Source of the DNA: Streptomyces typhae
GTDB lineage: Bacteria; Actinomycetota; Actinomycetes; Streptomycetales; Streptomycetaceae
Assembly: GCF_009755605.1 (NCBI RefSeq)
Contig: NZ_WPNZ01000003.1
Location: forward strand, 434,001-498,000
Direction: 5' to 3'
DNA: 64,000 bases
The notes beneath the pieces were generated by a model, which ran no database searches, had not been told where the DNA came from, and worked only from the letters and a program-made list of their open reading frames with translations. Both the position numbers and the translations under genes were made by a program. Below, piece after piece: positions 1 through 8,222 of this stretch (within the stretch, counting starts at the first letter, position 1; each line of letters opens with the position of its first letter).

Positions 1-467
1 GGTGAGCAGGGCGCACACCATGAAAGCGGTGTACGAGGTCCCGGGTTCCATGACCGCGAACGCGGCGACGGTCGGCAGCAGGAGCAGCGAGGAGGCGACG
101 ATCGTCCAGTTGCGTCCGCCGAAGCGGGCGACGGCGAAGGTGTACGGGACTCGGACGACGGCGCCCACGAGCGTGGCCATCGACACCAGGAAGAACTTCC
201 CGGCGGCGTCGATCCCGTACTCGGGACCCATGAACAGCACCATGACCGACCACAGGGTCCACACGGAGAACCCGATGTGCTCGGACAGCACCGAGAACAC
301 GAGGTTCCGCCGCGCCGCGCGACGCGCGCGCCCTCCCGCTCCCAGAACTCCTCGTCCTCGGGCTCCCACCGCGAGATCCACGCCCGCCGACCGCGCCCGC
401 CCTCGGCGTCCGCCCCCGTAGCGGTCGTCGCCGTGTCCCTGACCGTGTCCTTCGCCCGTATCCTCAT
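1..467 (-). pseudogene. narK: NarK-type nitrate/nitrite MFS transporter, 5' part, apparent frameshift
   Basis: This is the first part of a membrane transporter of the nitrate/nitrite porter branch of the major facilitator superfamily; the rest lies beyond base 1. From the ATG at 467 (GGGGAAG five bases upstream) the frame encodes the usual NarK lead-in, WISRWEPEDEEFWEREG followed by ARVARR. The family continuation, RNLVFSVLSEHIGFSVWTLW, then GPEYGID, VRVPYTFAVARFGGRNW and helical segments, is present but in a different frame. The switch falls in the GCGCG-rich stretch at about 305-325. Either one base is missing or two or five are extra. A start inside the second frame (for example GTG near 381) would avoid the shift but lose the conserved lead-in. 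It may be a real inactivating mutation or a sequencing error. Confidence 0.62.
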
Positions 468-621
468 TCGCTTCCCCGTCCGCGTCCTCGAACCTCTTCC
501 GCGCCTCCCGGCCGGCGGCGGCTGCTGGTCTCGAAGGTAGGGAGGACGCGTTTCGGCGCTGTGCCGTCGGGTGACTGCGGGGGAACGTTGGGCTCACGGT
601 GGGGCGGGGTGGGGGGTGAGG

Positions 622-673
622 GCGGGCCGCCCCCGCCGGAGCCCCGCCGGGAGCCCCGGGAGAGGCGGCCCGC
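622..673. terminator. Possible GC-rich hairpin terminator
   Basis: Ten-base inverted arms GCGGGCCGCC (622-631) and GGCGGCCCGC (664-673) flank a GC-rich loop, 59 bases past the stop of the gene ending at 732. There is no T run, which is common for Streptomyces terminators. The long loop makes this weak. Confidence 0.3.
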
Positions 674-731
674 GCGGGGCTCACTCCCGCGTGCGGGCTC
701 ACAGAGGGCCGGCGTGGGGCGGCCGGCCGAA

Positions 732-1727
732 CTAGTCGAGCCCCCCGGCCCATTTGAGGGTGTCGGAACCCCCCTTGTCCCAGTCCATGACGACGGAGTC
801 GCCGGAGCGGGACAGATCGGCGCCGATGAACTTCTCGTTCGTACCGGTGCCGCACTTGAGGGCGAGCCGGAACTCGCCGCCGGAGCGGTCCTGCCCGAGC
901 CCGGTGCACATGCCGTCGCCGCCGGGGTCGAGGTAGGACACGATGTGCTTGCCCGCGGCCTGGCCGGTGGTCTGCTTGTCGGCGATGGTGAGGGTCTTGA
1001 GGGCCTCGTTCTGCCACTGCCCCTTGTACCCGGTGGCGGGCGCGGGGCCGTCGTCGTCATCGCCGCCGATGCCGCCGCCGCCCGGGACGCCGGTACTGGG
1101 GTCGGCGGAGGGTATGGAGGGCGACGCGTCCCCCAGACCGCCGCTGCCGCCACTGCTGCCGCCGTCGTCGTCCGCGCCGTCGGAGGGCTCGCCGGAGCCC
1201 TCCGGTGTCACATCGGCGGACACACTCGTGTCGACCCCCGGCTTCTTGTCCTTGTCGGCCTTGTCTTCCTTGTCGTCGCCACCGCTGAGGAGGAAGATCC
1301 CCCCACCGACGACGAGAACGGCGGCCACGGCCGCGGCGACGAACACGGCACGCTTCTTCTGCGCGGGGCCGCCGCCGGGCGGGGGCGGGGGCGGATACGC
1401 CCCGAACGGCTGCTGTTGCCCGTAAGGCGGCTGGCCGTGGGGCTGTTGCCCGTACGGCTGCTGTCCGTAGGCCTGCTGTCCGTAAGCCTGCTGGGGTTGC
1501 CCGTAGGGGCCCGGCGGGGGCTGCTGCCCGTACGGGCCTTGCGGGGGCTGCTGCGGATACCCGTAGCCCGGCTGCGCCGAGGGCGGCGGCGGGGCGGCCG
1601 GCGGCTGCCCCGGGAAGGGCGGCTGCGGCTGCGGCTGGTGGGGCGGATAGGACTGGTCCGACGACTGCGACGACTGCTGCGGCGCGCCGAACCCGTCCTG
1701 CGGCGGCTGGCCAGGTGGCTGGGTCAT
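732..1727 (-). CDS. Proline/glutamine-rich single-pass membrane protein, function unknown
   Basis: A 331-residue protein of unknown function. Residues 1-120 are cytoplasmic low-complexity sequence rich in Pro, Gln, Gly and Tyr (repeats such as YGQQPYGQQ and PPPGPYGQP). One membrane helix follows an Arg/Lys stretch at about 127-148 (KKRAVFVAAAVAAVLVVGGG). An acidic Ser/Gly/Asp linker leads to a compact C-terminal extracellular domain of about 100 residues with two Cys (MCTGLGQ and LKCGTG) that could form a disulfide. This layout of a disordered Pro/Gln tail, one helix and a small outer domain is common in Streptomyces envelope proteins of unknown role. It is transcribed away from the gene at 1947. 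No clear ribosome binding site precedes the ATG. Confidence 0.75.
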   Translation of the reverse strand: MTQPPGQPPQDGFGAPQQSSQSSDQSYPPHQPQPQPPFPGQPPAAPPPPSAQPGYGYPQQPPQGPYGQQPPPGPYGQPQQAYGQQAYGQQPYGQQPHGQPPYGQQQPFGAYPPPPPPGGGPAQKKRAVFVAAAVAAVLVVGGGIFLLSGGDDKEDKADKDKKPGVDTSVSADVTPEGSGEPSDGADDDGGSSGGSGGLGDASPSIPSADPSTGVPGGGGIGGDDDDGPAPATGYKGQWQNEALKTLTIADKQTTGQAAGKHIVSYLDPGGDGMCTGLGQDRSGGEFRLALKCGTGTNEKFIGADLSRSGDSVVMDWDKGGSDTLKWAGGLD

Positions 1728-1946
1728 AGCGCGGAGCGTAACTGTCGGGGGTGGGGCGTCACATCCGTAAATCCGACTAGTGCGTCACAGGGGGCGGCGG
1801 TTCTCTCCAGGCGCTCAGCGAGTGGCGCGATCACATGGCATCGGCCCAGGACAAGGCGCCCCTGGCCGGTAGCGTGCGGGCTTGCGAATCCCCGGCCCGG
1901 AGAACTCCGGCCGCCGCACCCCGAGAGACCGAGGTAGTCACCGTTC

Positions 1947-2771
1947 ATGCCTTCCCACGACAGCTCCCGCGCACGGTTTCGGCTGGCCGATCGCCATGTC
2001 GCGGTACTCGCGCACCTCCTGGACGGCGAGAGCCCGACCGATGAGCTCTGGCCCTCGCTGGGCGAACTCGTACAGATCGGCTTGGTCGGCGAGGAGGGTG
2101 AGCTGGCCCCGATCCTCAAGGACCTCCTCGGTGCGCTGGCCGCACCGCTGGTCCTCGGGACTGTCGAAGTCACGGGTGAGCACGGGACGGTCAACCATGG
2201 GGTCGTCGTCGGCCGGGAAGCCGTGATCGCCCACGAGGGCTGGCCCGGCGACGAGGAGTCCCAGTACACACCGATCGCTCCGCACAGCCTGGTCTGGGAA
2301 CTGGCCCGCATGGTCAACCTCCAGGCCGACGACGACGCGGCGGGCGCGGTCACCCGTATCACGACGACGATGGGCGCGCTGGACGCCGGGCTCTCGGCCC
2401 TGGACGAGGGCCAGGGCGACGAGGCCGTGACCAGAGAGCTCATCCACAAGGCGCTGACCGGCGTCGGAACTCTCGCGGAGCCGGAACTGGCCGAGCTCAC
2501 CGAGCTCATCATGGGCATGAACGCGATGTGGCGGATCACCGTTGCCTGGGACGGCAGCCACGAGGGCGAGCGGGCGGCGATGGTCCGTGCTCTTGCGGTG
2601 TGGGACTGCGGGGCGCGCGGCTACTGGGTACGGGAAAAGCCGGCGGAGCCCGTCGTGGAGGGGCAGGTCGGGCCGGAGAGCGAACTGCGCCTGGTTCGGA
2701 CCAGGAACGGCGCGATCTGGGAGAAGATCACGGACCTTCTTCCGGACAAGGAGGACCTGATCGACGCGTGA
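1947..2771 (+). CDS. Hypothetical cytoplasmic protein (274 aa), possibly secretion-associated
   Basis: I do not recognise this 274-residue protein. It has no signal peptide or membrane helix, is acidic, and mixes helical and strand-like segments; the C-terminal third reads as strands (WRITVAWDG, LRLVRTRNGAIWEKI). Overall size and composition recall the cytoplasmic helper proteins found beside WXG100/type VII secretion substrates in actinobacteria (EspG-like), but no diagnostic motif is visible, so this is only a guess. It converges on the large protein ending at 2791, with only 19 bases between the stops. The ATG at 1947 lacks a strong ribosome binding site; the nearest purine run is GAGG, 12 bases upstream. 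Confidence 0.65.
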   Translation: MPSHDSSRARFRLADRHVAVLAHLLDGESPTDELWPSLGELVQIGLVGEEGELAPILKDLLGALAAPLVLGTVEVTGEHGTVNHGVVVGREAVIAHEGWPGDEESQYTPIAPHSLVWELARMVNLQADDDAAGAVTRITTTMGALDAGLSALDEGQGDEAVTRELIHKALTGVGTLAEPELAELTELIMGMNAMWRITVAWDGSHEGERAAMVRALAVWDCGARGYWVREKPAEPVVEGQVGPESELRLVRTRNGAIWEKITDLLPDKEDLIDA

Positions 2772-2790
2772 TCTGCCGCTTGTCGCAGGC

Positions 2791-4233
2791 TCAGAACCAG
2801 TTCTTGGGATTGAGCTTGCGGCCGGCCTTCTTCGCCGTCCCGACGGGGTCCTTCACGATGTCCTCGGCCGTGTCCCCGACCGTGTCGATCGCCTTCCCCG
2901 CCCCCTTCTTGACGCCCTCCCAGTGCTCCACGGTCTTGGCCCCCAGATAGACACCACCGAACACGACGGTGGCGCCGATGGAATAAGGGTTGGGTGCGAC
3001 GGTGGCCGAGGTGAGCGAGGCATGGAAGCCGACTTCCGCGGCGTTGGCCACGTATCGTGCGCCCTTCTGCCGTGTACTGAAGTTCCCGTGCTTCCACGGC
3101 AGGCCTCGGCGAACGAGTTGGTCACCGGCCAGATAGGTGGACCAGGCGCCGCCGACGATCCCCGCGCCACGCAGCGCTCCGGAGACCTTTCCGGCCCCGG
3201 CCAATCCCTTGACCACCGACATGCCCCGCCCGATGCCGACAGTGCGCGCCCGGGTGTAGATGTTCGAGGTGACCTTCAGGAGATCGGCCTGACCGGCGCG
3301 GGCCACCGCCTCGCCGGAGTGCGTCAGACCGCCGTAACGTGCCGCGATTCTGTCATTGCCGACGATGGCGTTGATGGCTCTGTTGGCTGTGAGACCGTGC
3401 CAGACCGGGCGGTTCATGAGGGGTAATCGGCGAGCCGCGTCGAATTGCCGACCTACGTGATCATCGATCGTTCCGCTGACAAAGGGTATGTTGCGCGGCG
3501 CTCCCGCCCAGATCGCGATGCGGCTCGGCAACCAGCTTCCCGGAGCGGACAGCGAATGGAGCGGAATCCGCTTCCTGACCAGACCCGTGCCCCATTGGTG
3601 GATCAGCGGACTGGAGGATCCGCGAAGAAATGCGCCGGCCCGGACCTTCCAGTAATGCACAGGCGAGCTCTGCATGATCGCGTTGTTGACCAGGACCCTG
3701 GTCAACGCGGCTCCTTGGAAGGCAGCGACCGTCGCGGTGCTGCGGGCACTCGTCCAGTCTCCATAGAGAGCGATCAGGGACTGGATGGTCTGTTCGTGCG
3801 CCCGCAGTCCGGGAACCTGCGCCAGCGCATGCGCTCTGACGCGATCGAACCAGTCGGTGAGCGCCTCACCGTCCTTGCGCGCGAACCCCTTCGCGCCGGG
3901 GTCGTCACTGGCGGCGAGCGAGTTGGCAAGGAGCAGGTCATCGGGGGTCGGCCCCTGTCCCTCGTGCTTCCTCAGGTCCTCCGTCGTGAACCCGGCCCAG
4001 CGCAGGCCCGCTTCGGGATCACCGCTGTCGAGCCTGCTGAGCGCTGCTCGTCTGCGCAGGTCCGGTCCCTGTTCGGTGACCCAGCTGTCGAGCGACTTCA
4101 GGGACGCCAGCTTGGACGACACACCGAGGTGTGATGCCCGGGCGAATGCCTCCTTGAGTTTGTCCCCCAATCCGCCCCTGCCGTCGATGAGCCTGGAAAG
4201 CTGTTCCAGGTCCTCCGGATTGACGTTCCGCAT
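2791..4233 (-). CDS. Large helical protein with C-terminal hydrophobic segments, possible secreted effector
   Basis: A 480-residue protein of unknown function. The first 230 residues are helical and charged (MRNVNPEDLEQLSRLIDGRG at the N-terminus). Residues 330-440 are Gly/Ala-rich with hydrophobic stretches such as VSGALRGAGIVGGAWSTYLA and IGATVVFGGVYLGA. The C-terminus is Lys-rich and ends in PKNWF. There is no signal peptide. This arrangement resembles large WXG100/LXG-like substrates in Streptomyces, but no WXG motif or toxin domain is recognisable. The ATG at 4233 has a clear GGGGGAG site two bases upstream and lies 17 bases after the preceding gene, so it is the last gene of the minus-strand group starting at 6776. 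Confidence 0.7.
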   Translation of the reverse strand: MRNVNPEDLEQLSRLIDGRGGLGDKLKEAFARASHLGVSSKLASLKSLDSWVTEQGPDLRRRAALSRLDSGDPEAGLRWAGFTTEDLRKHEGQGPTPDDLLLANSLAASDDPGAKGFARKDGEALTDWFDRVRAHALAQVPGLRAHEQTIQSLIALYGDWTSARSTATVAAFQGAALTRVLVNNAIMQSSPVHYWKVRAGAFLRGSSSPLIHQWGTGLVRKRIPLHSLSAPGSWLPSRIAIWAGAPRNIPFVSGTIDDHVGRQFDAARRLPLMNRPVWHGLTANRAINAIVGNDRIAARYGGLTHSGEAVARAGQADLLKVTSNIYTRARTVGIGRGMSVVKGLAGAGKVSGALRGAGIVGGAWSTYLAGDQLVRRGLPWKHGNFSTRQKGARYVANAAEVGFHASLTSATVAPNPYSIGATVVFGGVYLGAKTVEHWEGVKKGAGKAIDTVGDTAEDIVKDPVGTAKKAGRKLNPKNWF

Positions 4234-4250
4234 CGCTCCCCCGCGCGCTC

Positions 4251-4925
4251 TCAGCTGTCCCCGAGGACAGCGAACGCGAAGGCGAGACGGCGATCGAGCC
4301 AGTCGGCCTCGACCACCAGAGCCTGAATGCTTTGAGAGACCATGACCAGCTCACCGCCGGACCACCACTCCAGTTTGCGACTCTGCCGCTGCGATCTGCC
4401 GCCGCCGTGGGTGGCGTCCTCGCCGACCGGAATGATGTGCTGCAGGCTGCTCAGCGCCTCCGTCAGAGCTTTTCCGGCGGCGCGGTCGGCGATCCGCTTG
4501 ACGCCTCCACTGGCCCACTCGTTGCGTCCGACGATTTCCGGGTGACCGGGCTGATCGATGCGCCACGTGTGTTTGAAGATCCTGCCGGCCGGGGGGATGC
4601 GCCGCACCGTGCCGATCTCCGTGCCGGACGTATCGTGCACGTGGTAGCACCGCTCGCCGCTGCCGCTCTCCTCAGCGATGAGGTAGCAGAGCAAGCGTTG
4701 CGATGCGGAATCCTCGTACAGACAGGGCTCCGTGGCCGAAGGTGGTGCGGGCGGGGCCACGCGGCCCGTATAGGCGCAAGGCGCGAACACCTTGGATTGT
4801 CCGGCACCGCTGGGGACACGGATGGCTCGCGGGCCACGCACCGGACGGGCACGCTTCTTCGTGACCGGGCGCTCCACGGTGCCGACGGTGAACTCCCGCA
4901 CGCGGGCCCACTCGACCGGGGGCAC
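4251..4925 (-). CDS. Hypothetical protein (224 aa) in the lipoprotein operon
   Basis: A soluble protein of unknown function. I chose the GTG at 4925 because GAGGAGG sits five bases upstream and the conserved-looking sequence begins there; the frame stays open to a GTG at 5075, but those extra 50 residues are Arg/Gly-rich and have no ribosome site. The middle (ATEPCLYEDSASQRLLCYLI, then GERCYHVHD and TEIGTVRRIPP) looks like a beta-rich domain that could be of the scramblase/LURP-type fold: a run of strands ending in HTWRIDQPGHPEIVGRNEWA. That fold assignment is inference. The C-terminus is helical. It probably shares a transcript with the genes on either side. Confidence 0.65.
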   Translation of the reverse strand: MPPVEWARVREFTVGTVERPVTKKRARPVRGPRAIRVPSGAGQSKVFAPCAYTGRVAPPAPPSATEPCLYEDSASQRLLCYLIAEESGSGERCYHVHDTSGTEIGTVRRIPPAGRIFKHTWRIDQPGHPEIVGRNEWASGGVKRIADRAAGKALTEALSSLQHIIPVGEDATHGGGRSQRQSRKLEWWSGGELVMVSQSIQALVVEADWLDRRLAFAFAVLGDS

Positions 4926-5079
4926 GGGGTCCTCCTCGCGTACATCCCCGCTCCCCTCCTCCCGCGGCCGCCGCCTCCCGATCCCCACGACTTCCCCCTG
5001 CCTTTCGCTCCTGTCACCAACAGCACAACCGCCCCGGCCCGCACACGGCCGGGGCCCGTCGGCTCCCGCCCTCACCGCG

Positions 5080-6123
5080 TCAGCGGTTGATGGACTGGAT
5101 CTCCTCGACGGTGACGTTCTGGTCGCCGCCGAACTCGGCGTCGGGGAGCCTGTCGCCCCCCTCGGTCGTGCTCGTCCACGTGATCTTCCAGGTGACGGTG
5201 GCGCTGAGCCGGTACGAACCGTCGCCCGACGACCGCAGGTACTTCACTCCGCACGGCGGCGTCTGCTTGGACTTCCCCTTGGCCCAGGGCTCGCCGATCC
5301 GGCCGTCCACGATGGGGCACTCACCGGAGGCGGGGTAGGTCGTGGCGTCCTTCGTGCCCGGGTTGATCTTCAAGGAGATCGGTTCGGCGGTCGTCGTCGC
5401 CGACAGGCTCGTGTCGGGCAGGGTCGCCGTCACCGAGACCTTCTTGAATTTGACCTTGTCCAGCCAGACCCAGGTCGGCAGGTTGACCTTCGTCTCCCCC
5501 GCGGGCGCCATGGTGACCTCGGTCTTGGGAAGCGGAAGTTCGTCGTAGGCGTATTCCGCGAGGACCCGAGGAGTGACGGCAAGAGGCTCCTTGGGCGTCT
5601 CGCCATCGGGCACCCAGAACGGCAGTCTGTCGCAGGCGCTGGCTTCCGGGTCGTTCTCGCGGTGGTCGTTGATCGCTGCGGCCCAGAACATCCCCTCGCC
5701 CTGCTTGTCCAGGTTGTAGTTCTTGTAGGGATCGCCGTCCTTGTAGTACGAGTCGAAGACGTCGCCGATGAAGTCCCCGAGGCCGAAGATCTTCACCTTC
5801 CGCCACGCCTTGACCCTGGACTCGATCTCCTTGGGAGAGAAGGCGGGTTCGTACCAGCAGGCGGGCGGCGTCCAGTCACTGTCGACGGAGGAGAGCTTCC
5901 CGGTCTTGGTGGGCCCGGCACCCCCGTCGGTCGTCGTCCGGATTCTCGTCTCGACGTTGATCTTGCCGTTCTGCACACCGCCCTGCGCGCTGCTGGAATC
6001 GCGCTGGTGCTTCTTTCCGCCCTCGCCGCCGGCCGCGTGCGCGGTGGCAGGCGTCGCGGCCACCACCACGGTCAGAGCGAGCGCGGCCAGCCTGGCGGGC
6101 CTCCTCGGGCGTACTACATGCAC
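5080..6123 (-). CDS. Secreted protein of unknown function (347 aa)
   Basis: Exported protein with a Sec-type signal peptide: basic start MHVVRPRRPARL, hydrophobic core to about residue 25, and a likely AHAA-type cleavage site near residue 30. No lipobox is present. The mature protein contains strand-rich segments and four or more Cys (WTPPACWYEP, EASACDRLPFW, ASGECPIVDG, TPPCGVKYL) that probably form disulfides. The last part, YRLSATVTWKITWTSTTEG, reads as a beta sandwich. GTG start at 6123 with GGGAG upstream; it overlaps the lipoprotein gene by ten bases, which implies translational coupling. I do not recognise an enzyme family. It may work with the lipoprotein at the cell surface. Confidence 0.75.
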   Translation of the reverse strand: MHVVRPRRPARLAALALTVVVAATPATAHAAGGEGGKKHQRDSSSAQGGVQNGKINVETRIRTTTDGGAGPTKTGKLSSVDSDWTPPACWYEPAFSPKEIESRVKAWRKVKIFGLGDFIGDVFDSYYKDGDPYKNYNLDKQGEGMFWAAAINDHRENDPEASACDRLPFWVPDGETPKEPLAVTPRVLAEYAYDELPLPKTEVTMAPAGETKVNLPTWVWLDKVKFKKVSVTATLPDTSLSATTTAEPISLKINPGTKDATTYPASGECPIVDGRIGEPWAKGKSKQTPPCGVKYLRSSGDGSYRLSATVTWKITWTSTTEGGDRLPDAEFGGDQNVTVEEIQSINR

Positions 6124-6776
6124 TTCTTCGCTCCCGTCTCGGACAGGACATCGACCGACTGCCAGACGCCATCGGCGTTCTTCTTCAGGCGCTCGTTGAA
6201 GAACGTGTAGTCGTCGGCAGAAGCAGGGATGGACCTGTTCACTTTGCCGGTCTTGCGATCCTTGGGGTACGTCTTGGTCGCGTCCGCGCAGTACGTCAGG
6301 CTCGCCTCGTCCGACCCGTGCAGAGTGACCTGCCGGTCGTAGTAGCGAGTGGCGCCGACGTAGCTCTTCCCGTCGTCGTAATAACCCTGGATGTACGAGG
6401 CCGTGGCGATCAGGGCCTTGTCCTTGTTGTAGAACTTGAGCGCCTTCTGGGAGGACTTTCCGCCCACCGTGATCGCCACGTCGATGACATCGAGATTCCG
6501 CGCGTTGTCGTCGAGGACCGCGTCCTTCTTCGCGTCCCCGGTCGCCCCGCCCTCGAAGACGTTGCTGACGCCCTTCGGCATGTCGACCTTCGGGCGGTCG
6601 GCCCGGTCACCCGCGGCCGACGCCGACGGCGACGGCTTCTCGCTCGCCTGGGACCCGGCGCCCTCGATCTTGTCATCACCCTTGGAGTCGCCGTCTCCGC
6701 CACCGCAGGCGGAGAGCGACAGGGCCGCGGCAGTGGTCAGCGCGGCCACCGCGAGCAAGGCAGGTCGGCGGTTCAC
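6114..6776 (-). CDS. Lipoprotein, NTF2-like fold suspected
   Basis: First gene of the minus-strand group. It has a type II signal peptide with lipobox LSAC (Cys24), followed by an acidic Gly/Asp/Ser linker. The C-terminal 120 residues (KALKFYNKDKALIATASY, YYDRQVTLHGSDEASLTYC, then WQSVDVLSETGAKKCM) look like the helix-plus-curved-sheet pattern of small NTF2-like actinobacterial lipoproteins; this is inference from pattern only. Two Cys near the end could pair. GTG start with GGGAG six bases upstream. A perfect 24-bp palindrome lies 28 bases upstream of the start and may control the operon. The downstream secreted protein overlaps it, so the two are probably made in step. Confidence 0.75.
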   Translation of the reverse strand: MNRRPALLAVAALTTAAALSLSACGGGDGDSKGDDKIEGAGSQASEKPSPSASAAGDRADRPKVDMPKGVSNVFEGGATGDAKKDAVLDDNARNLDVIDVAITVGGKSSQKALKFYNKDKALIATASYIQGYYDDGKSYVGATRYYDRQVTLHGSDEASLTYCADATKTYPKDRKTGKVNRSIPASADDYTFFNERLKKNADGVWQSVDVLSETGAKKCM

Positions 6777-6804
6777 AGTCAGCTCCCGGTGGGACGAGGG
6801 GTCA

Positions 6805-6828
6805 GTGGGTTCACTTCAGTGAACCCAC
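6805..6828. promoter_or_regulatory. Perfect 24-bp palindrome, operator or terminator
   Basis: Arms GTGGGTTCACT (6805-6815) and AGTGAACCCAC (6818-6828) are perfect complements around two central bases. The element lies 28 bases before the lipoprotein start and about 120 bases after the LysR stop, both on the minus strand. It lacks a T run and is more AT-rich than local terminator hairpins, which fits a dimeric repressor site, but termination of the LysR transcript is equally possible. Confidence 0.6.
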
Positions 6829-6949
6829 GCTATCCACGGGCAAAGGCTGATGCGAGAGTGAGGTATCCCCAGCACGGGGACAGAGGGGGGCATATCGAAG
6901 CCCTGTGCGGGACGTTGTTTCCTAACAGTCGCACAACGCCCCGCGATGA

Positions 6950-8119
6950 TTACCGCCTTGTGGCAGTCCGAAGCGTTGCGTTTCGTACCCGCTCCGCCAC
7001 CGCCGGAGGCGGATGTCCGGGCTCCGGATGCGGGGGACCCGTAGGGGCCGGACGCGCGCCCGCTCCGGGCGTGGCCGCGCTCCCCATGACGCGGGCGTCC
7101 GCCTCCGGAACCCAGCCGTCCACAGGGACGGTCAGCCAGCCCTCCGCCGCCGCGAGTTCGGCCGCCGCCCCGCGCAGGGCGTCGAGGCCTGGGTGGCGCA
7201 GCCCCCGTCGCCACACCAGGGAGACCGGAGACAGCGGCACCGGGTCGACCAGGGGCCGCAGAACCGCTCCGGGCAGCTCCGGGAAACCGACCACCGCGAG
7301 GACCGGGTTGCGGTGCTTGGCCACGATGCGGGCGAACTCCTCGGGCCCCACCGCGAGCGGCGCGGGCGGCGCGACCTCGATGCCGCGGCCCTCGAACAGG
7401 CGGCGGGCCAGGTCCGTCCACTCCGGCGTGCGCTCGTTGCCCGCGCCCGCGTACACGCGCTCCCCCGCGAGCCGGTCCAGCGGCACCGCGTCGAGGCCGG
7501 TCAGCGGATGGCCCACGGGAAGCAGCACCGCCATCGGCTCGTACCGTACGGGCTGCTGCTCCAGGCCCGCGCGGACCCCGGCCGGCAGCCCGGCGAACCG
7601 CCCGAACGACGCGTCCAGGCGACCCGCGGCGATCTCCCCGGCCGCGCCGGTCAGGCCGCTCTCGAAGCGGGCCATCAGTTCGCAGTGCGGAACGAGTTCA
7701 CGGGCCCGGTCCAGGACCCGGCCGGAGAACAGCCCGGGGCTGTTCAGGTCCACGAGCAGCGGGCGCGCCGACTGCCCCGTACGCGCGAAGGCGGCCGACA
7801 GTTCGTCGTGCGCCGCGAGCACGCGCCGCGCGTACGGAAGGAGCCGCTCACCGGCCGCCGTCGGCGTCACCCGCCGCGTCGACCGTACGAACAGCTGCGC
7901 CGCGAGGTCGCGTTCGAGGCGCCGCACATCTCGGCTCAGAGCCTGCTGGGCCACGTACAGCCGGGCCGCGGCTCGCGTGAAGTGCAGTTCCTCCGCGACG
8001 GCGACGAAGGACCGCAGGAGGCGGGGGTCGATGTCACGGGGCACCGGGGAGCTTGGCGCCAGCGGCGATGTCGGCTGCGATGTCGGCTGCGATGTCGGCT
8101 GTCCCTCCGGGGCGGTCAT
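6950..8119 (-). CDS. LysR-family transcriptional regulator
   Basis: LysR-type regulator of 389 residues. The winged helix-turn-helix is at about residues 28-90 (RLLRSFVAVAEELHFTRAAA, then YVAQQALSRDVRRLERDLAA). The effector-binding domain follows from about 115 (PLLVDLNSPGLFSGRVLDRA onward), including RLDASFGRFAGLP. The N-terminus before the helix-turn-helix carries TSQP repeated three times, encoded by a 12-bp tandem repeat. The C-terminal 45 residues are a Pro/Arg-rich tail beyond the usual family length. The gene diverges from the MFS transporter to its right; LysR proteins typically bind such shared regions and control the divergent gene, so the transporter is the likely target. Confidence 0.9.
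   Translation of the reverse strand: MTAPEGQPTSQPTSQPTSPLAPSSPVPRDIDPRLLRSFVAVAEELHFTRAAARLYVAQQALSRDVRRLERDLAAQLFVRSTRRVTPTAAGERLLPYARRVLAAHDELSAAFARTGQSARPLLVDLNSPGLFSGRVLDRARELVPHCELMARFESGLTGAAGEIAAGRLDASFGRFAGLPAGVRAGLEQQPVRYEPMAVLLPVGHPLTGLDAVPLDRLAGERVYAGAGNERTPEWTDLARRLFEGRGIEVAPPAPLAVGPEEFARIVAKHRNPVLAVVGFPELPGAVLRPLVDPVPLSPVSLVWRRGLRHPGLDALRGAAAELAAAEGWLTVPVDGWVPEADARVMGSAATPGAGARPAPTGPPHPEPGHPPPAVAERVRNATLRTATRR
8064..8101. repeat. 12-bp tandem repeat, three copies, within the LysR gene
   Basis: The unit GATGTCGGCTGC is repeated about three times and encodes TSQP repeats before the DNA-binding domain. Unit length is a multiple of three, so copy changes would keep the frame. Confidence 0.8.
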
Positions 8120-8222
8120 CCGGTGAACCTACAGCCCCAGCGCACACCCACAACCCAAGTGCGTGAATCACTCCCAAGAAGGTGTTGGACCCCGCACCCC
8201 CGCCCCCGCGAGCCTGAACCCC

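Noticed and set aside
561..1937. Long rightward open frame of about 458 residues
   Set aside because: It is antisense to the proline-rich membrane protein gene; composition is Gly/Arg/Val-rich with no family features.
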